DNA from: Sipunculus nudus | Taxonomy: Eukaryota > Annelida > Sipuncula > Golfingiida > Sipunculidae | Direction: 5' to 3' | Assembly (NCBI GenBank): GCA_026874595.1 | Contig: CM049320.1 | Span: 24,838,214-24,902,213, forward strand | DNA: 64,000 nucleotides | In this document: positions 1 through 14,600 of the stretch, piece after piece | How the letters are laid out: each line of letters opens with the position of its first letter | How positions within the stretch are numbered: position 1 is the stretch's first letter | Made by a program: the position numbers and the translations under genes | The notes under the pieces: generated by a model | Database searches by the model: none | Told to the model about the DNA's origin: nothing | The model's input: the letters and a program-made list of their open reading frames with translations, nothing else

Positions 1-88
1 GAAAATACCAGATGTTTATTTGCTACAGCTTTGTATCCTGTGATTGCATTTGGGCCGGCAGTCAATAAACCTTTTTAAAGTCATTCTG

Positions 89-211
89 TCACTCTAAAGT
101 CTGCCGCTTCAGTTCGAACAGAACGTCCACCATGCACAGCATAGGTGCCTTTTCAATTATATCTAATGGTGTGTTCCCTCTGTTGGTCTTGCGTCTATAC
201 AAACGTGGCAT
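89..211 (-). pseudogene. N-terminal fragment of a pogo/Tigger-like transposase
   Basis: A 40-codon minus-strand reading frame begins MPRLYRRKTNRGNTPLDIIE and stops soon after. The PR-x-Y-x-RKT-x-RG-x-T opening is typical of the N-terminus of pogo/Tigger-type proteins, just before the Psq/CENP-B helix-turn-helix. The expected helix-turn-helix does not follow; the frame drifts and ends at a TGA. On the minus strand the start is preceded by a splice-acceptor-like tttattttcag. I read it as a decayed transposon scrap, not a working gene. Recognition is from motif memory only. Confidence 0.4.
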
Positions 212-1813
212 AGTTCCTGAAAATAAAGAAAACCTGCTTTATTTGGAAAAAGCCTAATATGATTATAATAAGATTTATTTGTAGGCCCAATTAGAGTTAT
301 TTATTTGTGGATATAGTCATGGGTTAAGTTCATCCATGGCTCAACTGAACCCATGATCTTTTGCTCAACTTACCCATGTCCATTATTTGCATTTTAAACC
401 CAAACTTCTTAAATTTGTTTACAGATAAGGAAAATACATTTATCATAAAAAATGGTAAATATATAGGCTGTCACTTTGAATATATGAAACAAACGTAGTC
501 TATGTATGTTGGTAAAAAAAAAAAACTCTGACCTTACCTGATTGACTAGAACTGCAACTGGTCGAGGAATATTTTTTTTAATTTTTATCACGTTTATTAA
601 TGTTCAGTGATCATTTTATAATTCATGAATTGGCTCCTTCTGTTGGGTGCAAATAGTTTACTTAATTTCTTTTTCCAGGGAGCCCCACTATCACTAAGGG
701 GTAAGGACCACATGAGAATCCTCCTATAATTGAGCACACACACGCCACCTGTATTGGTAATTGAATATTACGGGAACTGGTCAGGGCAGCTGGACATAGG
801 GTAAACAGAGTTACAGGTCACGTGGTCCTATTTGTTTACATGACCTGGGGTCACCAAGCCCTGAAGGAGAGTAGTGAATGGTCTGGCTTTCTCTGGTTGG
901 CTCTAGCCATCATGTGGTGGAGCATCAAAAACATCCCGGGTTTGTTTGATTTTTAAGTATGTTAAGCATAATTTCCAATAAAATTGACAATTTTGGTCAA
1001 TTTTTTTTAAATCTGTGGCCAATCAAAGAGGTGTTGTCAAAAATGCTTGTTTGGGACTGCTTGGTGGGGTATTTTGGGCTTCACCGCATTTGGGCCAGGA
1101 TCGTTAAAAAATGAGATACACAAGCCCCCTTTTTTTTTGGTTTAGTTTGACTGAAGAAACAACAAATTCTCAGGTGAAAAAAAAGTTTAATATCAGAATT
1201 TATTTCGAAAATTATTTAAAAGAGGCCAAAACCGCAGGTGTTTTATAGATGTTTTATAGGAAAAATAAATACAGCCACGTGTCCTACAGGATATATAGGG
1301 GTTGCTTTTAATGGGGTATATTTATGTAAAATCAAAAATTTAACAGACAAAATTATAGGGACTTACGCAGGTCTACTGATTGACAGAATTTGACGTTTTA
1401 TAAAAAATCGACTTTTCCGTGCAGAAAAAAAAAACTTGTTAAATGGCCGTGTCTGAAATGACCGAGACAACAGTATTGCTGATTGCTCCGAATAGGTGGC
1501 GACTGGTGATGGCTCATTCTTTGCAAAAAGCAAGCAGTGGGGGTGGCTCAACTTACCCGGGAATGGCCCAACTAACCCGTTCTTCCCCTAATCTGGTAGG
1601 TTGTTTTAGTAATTTACCATGCATACAACTGATTTCATCTTAAACATTTTTAATGAGGTGACTGTGGTGTCAAAATAGGCAAAAAATCACTGGAAGTTTG
1701 ATTAAACGAAAAATTAAAACTATAATTGTAACACAGGGTGCTTTAAGACCATTGTCACTATCCTGAAAAAAAAACCAGATTAGACAGATCAATGCATCTC
1801 AAAGGTAAGCCCA

Positions 1814-1887
<74 letters not shown>

Positions 1888-2493
1888 TCAATGTTATCCT
1901 ATAGAGCTGCTACAAATGAATATCTATTCTAACAAATGCTTATCTGTTCCATCTAAAATGGGGATCGGTAACTCCTAGTGGGAGTGGAAATAAGCACTTC
2001 CGTACATTTATCTAAAATGCAGACCCCAAAATGATAATTTGACAGTTATTGACATACACTGATAAACAGTCCATTGATAAAAACACGGGCTTTTATCGCA
2101 ATGCAGCCCATGACAACTAAACGATTTGGTATTCATGTTCACTGGAAACAGATAAAATTGATCTGCAGTCAAACCATCGAGATGGTGGTGCCATCTATGA
2201 GTCACAGACGACAGCACCACGTCACCACGGAAAGGGATCATTCATTTACATAATTACATGCCGTATATTTAATAATTTATCCATCTGTAATTCAACATTA
2301 ATTATCCGTCATTTTATTATATCATAGTAGTGTATGTTCAAGCTCATCAGTGGATAAATCAAAAGAATACGATAGATTTATTAATACGGTAGGAGAAAAT
2401 TAATAAGGAAATAAATGCAAACGCCCCCTGTGGGTGTACACAGGAACTATTATCGGAACCGTAAACTTCCGTGAGCGCGTGACACAGTCCGTC
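212..2493. other. Upstream non-coding DNA of M6PR
   Basis: No convincing gene is present. The stretch holds A/T runs, phrases of the type ctcaacttaccc near 375 and 1548, and a long (TA)n tract at about 1817-1884. The sequence just before the M6PR start should contain its promoter and 5' UTR, but I see no clear TATA box. Confidence 0.5.
1817..1884. repeat. (TA)n microsatellite
   Basis: About 68 bases of almost uninterrupted AT dinucleotide, roughly 600 bp upstream of the M6PR start codon. Confidence 0.95.
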
Positions 2494-2639
2494 ATGGAGA
2501 TGTATTTAGTTGTGGCTTTATTATTTTCCGTTGTCAGCACGACAGTGACAAGTGCATGGGACTATGGAACATGTGAATTTGCCAAACATAAAAATACTCA
2601 CAACCAATTGGCCAGACTAAAGCCTCTTGTTAACAAAAG
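2494..2639 (+). CDS. M6PR: M6PR coding exon 1
   Basis: Encodes the signal peptide and the first lumenal cysteine (WDYGTCEF), ending in RLKPLVNK. The donor is GTGAGT at 2640 and two bases of the next codon are left for exon 2. Intron 1 is 1201 bp. Confidence 0.93.
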
Positions 2640-5600
2640 GTGAGTTACACACATGATGCACCATACATTCGCAAGCCGGTCATGTCAGGAAGGCGGGGCA
2701 GTGACTGACGCTGACAGTGAGTGGTAGTCCAGAACTGGACGATGGCGGGCCTCACAAACGATATATAATATAAATAGTTCAACAGGGTACAATTTTACAG
2801 TGGATGCAACACCAGTATGAAGATTGAATGGGAACGCCTGGAACCTAAACTGATGATTGATATTGCATGTTAAAAGGAACTCTTTCTATCTTATGTGATA
2901 CATATAATTGTGAAAGTCTGTCCAAGTACCTGTATCCGCATGTTTTTTTTAGGACAATTTTTCATACACTACAAAAACTACAAAAATTTCTGGCCAAATG
3001 GTTGCAGGAGCCATTCCTCCAACAGTCTGAGTGAGAAATAATGCCTTACCTTGCTTTGATTTTGTATGAGACGAATAACCCAAAATATGACAAAACAGGT
3101 AACAGCGTTTACAACTTTTTCATCACAAGAGAACTGATAATAGCTAGCTAGGCAAACTGATGAGGTCAGTCCATTGAAGGTGATGCGTGACCAATCTTTG
3201 TGACATCTTTGTGATGTCACTGTTGTCTATATAACAAACGCCACTCGCAGCCATTGACAATAAGACATGGAAAGTGTACAGTGGGGGAATATAAGGGTTT
3301 TGGGACGGACTATAGTACTTGCCTTATTTTTTCTCTGGCCCTATCCTCTTTAGACAGTATAGAACCATAATGTTGCTCCTTTTATAAAATCTCTCCTTCA
3401 ACAGTTCTTCTATATAGTATAGAGCCCAAGGCCTCAGCGTTCATATATCTAGTGGACAGAGTGCATACAACAGTCTGCGCAGCGTGTCATGGGTGCCTGT
3501 CCGAGTGAGTTGACCACTGATTACACACACAATATTACCTGTGAGGTGCATGTATTACATTTCAGCTGGGCGGGCCTAAAGGTTAGCAATGATGATGTAT
3601 CATGCACACTGGTAGCTGAAACAATCATACCGGCTCACCTAGACAAGCACCCAACACACGAGATAGAAGCACTGCTCAGACCATTGTATGCACTCCATCT
3701 GCTAGAAAAATCAAAGGCTGGGACCAACGATTTATGTAGGTTCACTGTAGAAAATCTCTGACTGTAATAATATCACACATGCTGAATATCACATTTACTG
3801 AGCATCTTTGGTCACCGGTAATTTTTTTGTTTAACTTCAGATACACTACTCCATATGACACAGAAGATGATTATGTCTATTATGTTGGAATTTGCACTAA
3901 AGCTAGATTGGATGCCAAAGATGAAGAGAAGGCGGGTGTCATACAGCAAAACAAGAAGACAAAGGAAGACCGAATCATTGGAAGGACCAACGATGCTGAG
4001 TTTCAAGCAGGCAGTTAGTAAACTTTTTTATATCTCGGCTGTCTGGGCTCAAAGCTGGGAGTGCGCAAGTTCAAATCTCAGCTGAGATTCCTCACCCAGG
4101 GTGTAAGCTCTGCTGGCTTAATGGGAAGACTGTGCCCTACAGTCTTTTCTTACTCACAAACCAGTGCTCCTACTTGGGGCTCCATTGGGTTATGACCCAG
4201 GAATACTCCAGATGTACATAAATATTTTAGCTACAATAAAAAATGAGGCAGTAAACTGTAGAAAACCTGTAGAAGATCCATATCTGCTTTAGACATAAAT
4301 TTAATTAAGTCAGTGTTATTAATGAGGGTGTAATTAAATGTTAGGAAAGAAGTTACTGTATTGTTTCTTTTGGCTAATCCATTAGTAGAGTAAGTGTATT
4401 ATAATTTTAATTTAAACAAAATTAAAAAGCAGGGTATATATTAAGGAAATTTTAGAACTGCACAAACCATTGATCATTCAAAATCAAATTACAAGGCTCA
4501 GGCCGGTAGCACTGGTCAAATTCTAATGCCATTGACAGTTAGGGAACCAGGATCACAAGAGAAAGTTGAATCATTATACCAATAGACATAAGAGTTTGTG
4601 ATGACATCTTTAAAACCTAGAACCATGTTAGAGGATCAGTTTCAATGTAACACATTATGGTAATGTTTGTGTAAATGTCTAGACAAAGTTGTTATGATTT
4701 GTTGTTCGTATTTAAACCATCTAATCTGATTTAGTTCAAACTCACAAAGATAATGAAATCCCTGGGTGTTCGTAATAAAACAGTATATTTTGAAAATTAT
4801 TGTTCTTTAAGAAAAGGTATGTTTGAACAATAACATCAAGCATGCCCATGGTCAAGGCGTCAGTGGACCATAAAATTAGATACTGAAGCAAAATCCCTGT
4901 GTATGGTCAAATACATGCAAATATCTCAGCTGAATGTCAATAAATCATTATCATATGTAAACCTTGTCATATGCAACGTGTCATAAGGTATTTCAAAAGA
5001 TTTGCTTCTGTTAAGTCATAGAAATGTATGAGTTTTAAGCTGCGTAACCTCTCAGAGAAACAACTATTCACCTGCATGTTCAATGTGTGAAGTCTTAAGA
5101 TTGATTGAACCAAAGAACATCATCAAGGTTTTCAAGAGTGATGCAAGGGTACGCTGTCAAGTTTTGACCAGTGCTTCATTTATAACATGACAAATGAAAA
5201 ACACTACCTCAGATGATTCACCGAGTTCAAACTCTCTCAGGATAGGAACGAAATCAGACTAGATGGTATGTAGTGCCACAGGCCTGTGGCTTCATTTATC
5301 TAGCAGAAAAAACTGTATAATGCTTTGTTTTGTCTTTTCAGCGGAATGGTTGTTGTTAGAATATGAAAGTGGGGAAGAGTATGTACACCATTGTAATGGT
5401 GAGAAAAAACGGGCACAGATCATGGTCATATGTAAACCAGGAGAAACCCAGGTGAGATATCATCATAAACTAATGTATATGTGAGAAAACACAGTCCACG
5501 AGTATATGTTCAACATAACAGGGTCACATGACCAGAGGTCTGATCTTGTGCGTGCCCGACAACTCCTAAACAGGGGAATGTAACCTGAAAATAGACGCCA

Positions 5601-8600
5601 AGAAAAAATGCTGGTTTGGTGCTTTATCAATCTTGAATTGTAAAGTCGCACAGTTTGACCACCAGGTGGAGTGCCCACAGTGTTTATATATTGCATCACT
5701 CGTTGCATCCTGTGCAAGTTTTTAGCTCAGCTGACTATAAGTCATCTGAGCTATAGTCATGGTCCATTGTCTGTCGTCCGTCCGTCTGTCTGTCCGGATG
5801 TCCATCCGTAAGACTGGCACGTTTCGACACCGTTGGACCTACGAATCTGAAATTCAGCATAAAGTTAGATGTCCCAAAAATCTCCTACCATGCTGAAAAT
5901 TGGATCAGTAGGACTTCGTTCCTTCCAGATTTTAAGGAAAAACCTCAATTTTTTATTAGAAATCTATTCTCACCAGGGTTGGGTTTTAGGCTGCCCAAAA
6001 CCTGTTTTCGGCAGGGCAGAGCCTAAAACCTGCCTTTAACTGCCTAAAATAGGTTATAACCTGCCTAAAACTGCCTTTAACTGCCTAAAACCTTATTTAC
6101 CCTCAGCTATGACTTGTACAAGTTGTAGTTTAACTATGTTTTATTGTTTAACAACTATATATGCATTAAAGAAATAATCTCAACAAATTAAAAGTGAGGA
6201 AAACTCTAATCAAACTAAACAAATTAAACCATGATACAAAAAAAAAGCAACAAATGAATACAACACTACTTTAGGTTTTCTATCAGAACACAGTTCTCTG
6301 ACTATTTTAGCTTGTATCCCGAAATCATGTTCTGAGGTCTTCCACCTCCATTACTGCCCATTTATAAATGAATGCTCCTACTGTTACTAGTGTTAGCTTA
6401 TAACCAGATACTTTGATTGGCTTTTCGATCACAGAAGTTTTTTCCTAATTTAAAAAGTTGTCCCATTTACACTGAATAGTCCTTAATAATGTAGTCCCAC
6501 TAACATATCATGAATGTTTTGTATGCCTGTAGCTTCAAATTGCAAAAAAAAGGCAATGGATTGATTTTATAAATTATAGCAGATCTTTTATGCTAGGCAT
6601 ATTAACTAAAAATATGAAAATATCTTTTCATCATCTGATAATGAATAAGAATTTCCACTATTTGTTTATTCCCTCAGCTAGGTCATCCCTTGTCAAATTT
6701 TATGATTTTGTGCACATACTTATTGTCTATATAATGATGGATATGCTCTGTTAACTGTATGATGAGATTGTGGAAATGGAACCCTCGTGAAACTTTTTAA
6801 TTAGTACTCAAATGAAAATGCGAAAATATAGTGCAATGAATGTGTTGCAAACCACAGAATATTCATAATTACTTTTGGGCTGTGTTAAATGTAAAGGCCT
6901 GAGAAACCTACATGTCATGGTCAGGGGCCCATAAAAAGTTTGACTCAAGAACAGTTTTCAGGGCAAGGGCTTTGATTGCATCCTGCTAGTCATGTATGAA
7001 AGTTCACATGAACATCTAAAAGGATACAGCAGTAGGACTTATGACTATTGGGTCTTATGACCCCATTGCCCTGATAAATAGTAATTAACTGGTCTAATCA
7101 AGCATGACCTTCTCCTCTGATACCCTGCCTTACAAGAGGCATTCTGGAGGCTCTGTTATGTCATTCCAGGTAGCAGTGCACTCATCAAGAAACTCAAAGG
7201 GTCCTGATAATGACATTATCTTGGCCAATGAAACAATGTGCCACAGAAACATGGTCTCATGCTCAAGAAACCTATACAGGCTTATTGAAGACTGCATGGT
7301 GCCAGCCAACAGGAAATCATGCATTACTATACCTGAAACCTTCCAGAAGCCCAGCAAAGCCTTGTGACTGTATCACCCCTGTCAGTTTGGTAGTTTTATA
7401 GATCTTTAAGTCAAAAATTTAAACAAATATAGGTTTTGGGCACTTTTGGTGCCTAAAACCTGCCTAAAACCTGTTTTAGGCGGGGCAGTTTTAACCAGGT
7501 TATAACCTATGGTTAAAACCTTCCTGCCTAAAACTTGCCAACCCTGATTTTCACACTTCAGGACTGCCTAATATCAAAACCACTCATCTGGTTTTCTTCA
7601 TATTTACCATAAATATTCCTCTATATAGTTCCTATGTACAAGCCGTCATTATTATCTAATTTAAAAAAGTTATGGGCCCAAACATAATGGACTTTGTAAA
7701 AAAATCAGGAAGATATTTGGTCACTTAAGACCAAAAGTGTTAAAGGTGGGGACTTTTTTCCAGTAATACAACTTTAATTAATCAAAATTTAATTGTATAC
7801 CAAAAATTAGATCAAAATCTGTTAAATTTTTTTAAATATTGGCTAAAATATAAAATTGGTACCTTAAATTTTGCCCAACTTTGGCCACAGCACATTTTTT
7901 TCCTGTAAGTACTGTGGATTAAATTTTCACAGCATGTATACATAAGGATTTAATCTGTTAAAATCTGAATTTTGAAAATAAAAGCTGCAAAATTAGGCTA
8001 GTTATTGAATTTTTTTGGAGGCTCTTGTTGTATTCCCTTACATTTTCAAGCAGTCCACTTTGATGACTGTAGGTCATTCAGAGCACATCTCTATGCTCTC
8101 CAGGCTGTTGGCATAATTTTAGATGTCCCCAAAATCTCCTACCATACCGAAAATAGGGTCAATTGGACTTCGTTCCTTCGAGATATTAAGGAAAAAAACT
8201 CAGTTTTCCATAAAAAAAGTCATTGTTACACTTCAAGGCTGTCTAATATCAAAACCACTGATCTGTTTTTGATCGTATTTAGTATTCACATTCTTTCATA
8301 CATTTTCTATGAACATACCAAAAATTAGGTCAGTATTGGGTATTATTTTGAAGTTATGGGCCAAAACATAATGCAATTTTTTAAAAAATCAGGAAAAATA
8401 TTGACTCACCTAACATGAGAATTGCTGAACCTAGAGACTTTTTTTCAGGAATATAACTTTATTTAATCAAGATTCAATTGTTTACCCAAAATTAGATCTG
8501 AATTTTGCAAATTTTTTTTTTTGTTTTTTATTTTTACTTCAGAAGAGTAAAAACTTCACCAGGTGTGAAATTGACTATTAATTCCAGTAATAAATTAAAA

Positions 8601-11600
8601 CTGGGATAGTAATTAGCACAATGATATTGTTTGTCCCTCATTCAACCAACAGTGTGTATACTTTATTTGAAAAGATGTTTTATTTTTCAAATTTACTTTT
8701 ATTTTATTTTGGTGAATAAAATTAAGCATGTCCTGAAAACTCCAATGTGCAAAACTTTTTAATAGTGATTCAAGGAATATTCTTGTAGATGCCATGTTGT
8801 GGCATTATTTTCTTTTAAATTCAGTTTAAACATTTATGATTTAAAAATAATAAAATATATGTGTATGCATAATATGACCCAATATGAGCTACACAGTTTT
8901 TTACTCTTTATATATAATGATTGCAACTTTTGCAACAATTCTAATATTTTAACTTATATTTTCAGGTTTTTTTGTTTTTTTTATTAAAAATTTATAAAAC
9001 CTGTAAATAAAAAAAATGGCTCAGATAAAAACTTCTTAATGGAAAAAGTGGATCTGCTTAAAAAAATAGGATTATATATAAACTTAAATGCATTATTCCC
9101 TTGAAAGTGAAATAAAGGTATTAGTCCATTCTGTCCACTTCCCTGTCCATCTGTAAATTTTCATATGCATTACAGTATCTCAAATTTTTTACGGTTTTCT
9201 TCATGACAGTCTTGTCAGAGTATTAGTTTGCAATCATATATTTAGAACTTTACTATAACCAAGTAGGAGGGCCCCTTTCCTCTTAGCTTTTCATATTCTT
9301 ATATAAATGAAAAACATTACAATAGAATATTTCTACATCCACCTTCGTGCTGCCCTCACTTTTCCCTTCTCCGAACCCCATCCCAAAGTCAGCCTCAGTT
9401 AGCAAGAGCAAGATGAATCAGATATATTCATACTTTAATATTTTGTATAACTAATCGTCCATAGGTACCTATGTACATGCCAGAAATATGTCAATATTGT
9501 GTAATATGTAGACATAGTGGGCATCACAATAATGTACCTTGTCAAGACTAAAGAGATATTGTGTCATACAGTCACAAATTCATAAATCACTTCATCAGCA
9601 TAGTACATCATAACATCATATCTGTCAAGTTGAAAGCTTGCAGACTACCATACACTTTAGATCCTTCAACAAATAGCCTTATCATCATTCTACTGCTGCT
9701 TATTACTGCTGTCATTGCATTCATATTTGCTCAAATATATCACAATTTTTAACCCCTCCTAAATAAATAAAAAATAAACCACTATATTTGACTCTATTAA
9801 TCCATCAGTCAGGTTTTCATTTATCATTTACTCACATATTACATTACATTTCTTTATAAAAGCCCAACATGTCCATGATATTCATAAGCTTTATCGACTC
9901 GATATAGTATCACAGTGGAGAAACATTTATAGTTCAATCACAATCAGCTGAGCGCCGTGCCCCAATGCCTTGTTTTTTACTCGTAAACAGGAGGAAGCAT
10001 ATAAATTAAGAACCAAATATTCTCAGATATCACAATATTTCAAAGGGGCCTATTCCGACATCTTCCATTGATTGACTATAGATAATCCCTTCTACCTTTT
10101 ATAAAACCAGGTAAGAAATCTCATTACATACAGGCTGTTTACTTTTTTATATCCACATGTTTATAACATATGGGGGGCTCGTCAAAATAATGCCAAAAAC
10201 ACACTCAACAGTGACATCTGGCGGAAAGATTTACAAACCAGAGATTTGCAAAGGCATTTTGCATCCATCAGAGAGGTGTTATAAGAATTTTTTTTAAAAG
10301 GGAATACAGATCATTAATACATGTAGGAAAAGCCTTAATTTCTCCAGAAAATGTAGGTGCATAGCTAGCTTAAATGATGTCATGGGTTACTGCGCTGCTC
10401 TTTATGATCTGGACACAATTTTTTGAGCAATGGAAAATTTTGCAGATGTCTTCAATATTTTTTTTATTACATTGGGCTTTTATATTGTCAGGTGACTTAA
10501 ATATTTGCAATTTAATGTCAAATTAAAATTGATTAGATTCTTCAAATTGTAAAGGAGGTCTTCGATAGATCTTTAATTCGCTCATAGGTAACTAGGGCAC
10601 CACAGAAAAATACAAAACCAGTTTCAGTTACAGGAAAACTGGTTCTGTTTGGTTTCACATTGTATTTATAATTGGATGATTTAGGCGAAACTGAAATCAA
10701 CTCCAGAGATGGTTTCACAGTTTCATCAAATCCAGTTTTGGTTCCTCAGTTATATAGTAAACAGTTTCCCGGAACTGAAACCAGTTTAAAATTTTTGATT
10801 TGGCCCTATGGTAAGTGGACATGTTTTGTCTGATCTGTTAATATTATGATGATAGAAAGACTGTGAATCACTAACAAGATAATATTTGTAATTCCAGGGC
10901 CAGTTAAGAATCATTGAAGAAAATAATAACAAAACCTCTGACTGCTACTACTTGTTTGAACTGGAGCATGAAGCAGCCTGCAAAAAACAGGAACCCAGAG
11001 TGTACGGTCTCAGTATAGGCTCCGTCATAGTTATCATGTGAGTGAAACAATATGAAAAACTTGTCTTGCGATTTATTAATTCATTTGTGTATGTATATAT
11101 ATATGTATATATATATGAGGTTTGGTTCCCCCCCCCCCTTATTTTGACTTGGAATAGAGTGACTTGGACTTGTACTCACACTTAGAGGTTAGGACTTGAG
11201 AAATCAGGCCTAGTCCATTTTGACTGCAGAAAAAAACCACATAAGGCCTGACTGGAAACCCTGCCATGAAAACTTGCTAACTAATGACAAAATAATATTA
11301 CAAAAACAAGTTAAGATTACATTCCAAACTCAGTCTCTGCATTTTGAGTAAAATGTGATTCAATGTTAAAGTAAAAATCATGGGTAAATTGACATGAAAA
11401 TGCACATGGTGATTTCTGATTCCTATTTTAGTGGGCTTTTTAGTAAGACATTTCAGACTCTGACTTAGAGTTGAGTTTAATAAAACACTGGGGCTTGAAG
11501 AAGATTGACTTGAACTTGAACTTCGACAGACATGCCAAGTCTCATGCATTGGGGATGAGACCCGTGCATTTACTCCTCATCTCATGCTTTCACACCAAGG

Positions 11601-14600
11601 GACATAAATCTCACGCATCCTGTAAACTGGCCTGGTCATCCCCAGCTTTCAAGTTAAAAAGGACATCTTATCCCATTCGTTCTTTCAAGACTGGAAGTGG
11701 AACAAAGTAGTGCCGAATGTGGTGAACTGACCCATTTGACAAGGTGTTGTGTCTTGCCTGGAGGCTAGAAATTTGGGATACCCAGCAGCATCTTGCCAGA
11801 ATTTTTAGCTCAGCTGACTATAAGTCATCTGAGCTATAGTCATGGTCCATTGTCCGTCGTCCGTCCGTCTGTCTGTCCGTCTGGATGTCCGTCCGTAAGA
11901 CTGGCACGTTTCGACACCGTTGGACCTACGAATCTGAATTTCGGCATACAGTTAGATGTCCCCATAATCTCCTACCATGCCAAAAATTGGGTCAATAGGA
12001 CTTCGTTCCTTTGAGATATTAAGGAAAAACCTCAATTTTTTATTAGAAATCTATTTTCACACTTCAGGACTGCCTAATATCAAAACCACTCATCTGGTTT
12101 TCTTCATATTTACCATAAATATTCCTCTATATAGTTCCTATGTACATGCCAGATATTAAGTCAGTATTATATAATTTAAAAAAGTTATGGGCCCAAACAT
12201 AATGGACTTTGTAAAAAAAATCAGGAAGATATTTGGTCACTTAAGACCAAAAGTGTTAAAGGTAGGGACTTTTTTTTCAGTAATACAACTTTAATTAATA
12301 AAAATTTAATTGTATACCAAAAATTAGATCAAAATTTGTTAAATTTTTTTAAATATTGGCAAAAATATAAAATTGGTACCTTAAATTTTGCCCAACTTTG
12401 GCCATGGCACGTTTTTTTCCTGTAAGTACTGTGGGTTTAATTTTCACACCATGTATACATAAGGATTTAATCTGTAAAAATCTTAAATTTGAAAATAAAA
12501 GCTGCAAAATTAGGCTTGTTATTGAATTTTTTTGGAGGCTCTTGTTGTATTCCCTTACATTGTCAGGCAGCCCACTTTGATGACTGTAGGTCATTCAGTG
12601 CACATCTCTATGCTCCCCAGGCTGTTGACATAATTTTAGATGTCCCCAAAATCTCCTACCATACCGAAAATTGGGTCATTAGGACTTTGTTCCTTCGAGA
12701 TATTAAGGAAAAAAACTCTGTTTTCCATAAAAAAAAGCCATTGTTACACTTCAAGGCTGCCTAATATCAAAACCACTGATCTGTTTTTGATCGTATTTAG
12801 TAATCACATTCTTTTATACATTTTCTATGAACATACCAAAAATTAGGTCAGTATTGGGTATTATTTTGAAGTTATGGGCCAAAACATAATGCAATTTTTT
12901 AAAAAATCAGGAAATATATTTACTCACCTATCATGAGAATTGCTGAACCTAGAGACTTTTTTTCAGGAATATAACTTTATTTAATCAAGATTAAATTGTT
13001 TACCCAAAATTAGATCTGAATTTTGCAAATTTTTCAAGTTATTAGCATAAATAAAAAATCAATACCTTAAATTTTGTCCAACTTTGGCACTGTTGATTTA
13101 ATTTTCCCAGCATATATGCATAAGGATTTAATCTTTTAAAATCTGAACATTCAAAAGAAATTGATTGGAATGAATAGCTTTTATTCATGTTTTCATACAC
13201 CATGTCAAGAGTTGTTTACATCTAGCCCACCTAGTAGTACAGCCTTCACTTGCATTATGTAACCCACCCCAGGCAGCTTACCTTGGCCCAGCTTGGCCAC
13301 TACTAGCAGGCTTCCCCTTTGCCCTGCACTTATCCCCCCCCCCCCCAGCTGGTGCATAAACTAGATGAATGTTATAATTTTTCTGTATTTTATTTTATTC
13401 TTGGACATGCTACATTTTAGATTTTGTATTGTACCACCAGGGTTACAATGATTAAAGTGTACATTTAATTGTGTCCACAAAGTGGTGTATTGCTGTGAAA
13501 GTGTGGATGTTCATGAGATAAGTAATTCCTTACTTCAGAAGAGTAAAAACTTCACCAGGTGTGAAATTGACTATTAATTCCAGTAATTAATTAAAACTGG
13601 GATAGTAATTAGCACAATGATATTGTTTGTCCCTCATTCAACCAACAGTGTGTATACTTTATTTGAAAAGATGTTTTATTTTTCAAATTTACTTTTATTT
13701 TATTTTGGTGAATAAAATTAAGCATGTCCTGAAAACTCCAATGTGCAAAACTTTTTAATAGTGATTCAAGGAATATTCTTGTAGATGCCATGTTGTGGCA
13801 TTATTTTCTTTTAAAATCAGTTTAAACATTTATGATTTAAAAATAATAAAATATATGTGTATGCATAATATGACCCAATGTTTTTTACTATGTATATATA
13901 ATGATTGCAACTTTTGCAACAATTCTAATATTTTAACTTTTATTTTCAGGTTTTTTCATTAAAAATTTATAAACCTGTAAATAAAAAAAATGATTCAGAT
14001 AAAAACTTCTTAATGGAAAAAGTGGATCTGCTTAAAAAATAGGATTATATTTTAACTTAAATGCATTATTCTCTTGAAAGTGAAATAAAGGTATTAGTCC
14101 ATTCTGTCCACTTGCCTGTCCAACTATAAATTTTCGTATGCAACACAGTATCTCAAAACTTTAACTGTTTTTCTTCATGACAGTCTTGTCAGAGTATTAG
14201 TTTGCAATCATATATTTAGAACTTTACTATAACCAAGTAGGAGGGCCCCTTTCCTCTTAGCTTTTCATATTCTTATATAAATGAAAAACATTACAATAGA
14301 ATATTTCTACATCCACCTTCATGCTGCCCTCACTTTTCCCTTCTCCGAACCCTATCCCAAAGTCAGCCTCAGTAAGCAAGAACAAGATGAATCAGATATA
14401 TTCATACTTTAATATTTTGTATAACTATTCGTCCATAGGTACCTATGTACATGCCAGAAATTATGTCAATATTGTGTAATATGTAGACATAGTGGGCATC
14501 ACAATAATGTACCTTGTCAAGACTAAAGAGATATTGTGTCATACAGTCACATATTCATAAATCACTTCTACAGCATAGTTAATCATAACATCATATCTGT

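Noticed and set aside
8613-8795. 60-codon minus-strand frame repeated identically at 13609-13791
   Set aside because: The identity comes from two copies of the same AGCT element; copy 3 breaks it, so there is no sign of coding constraint.
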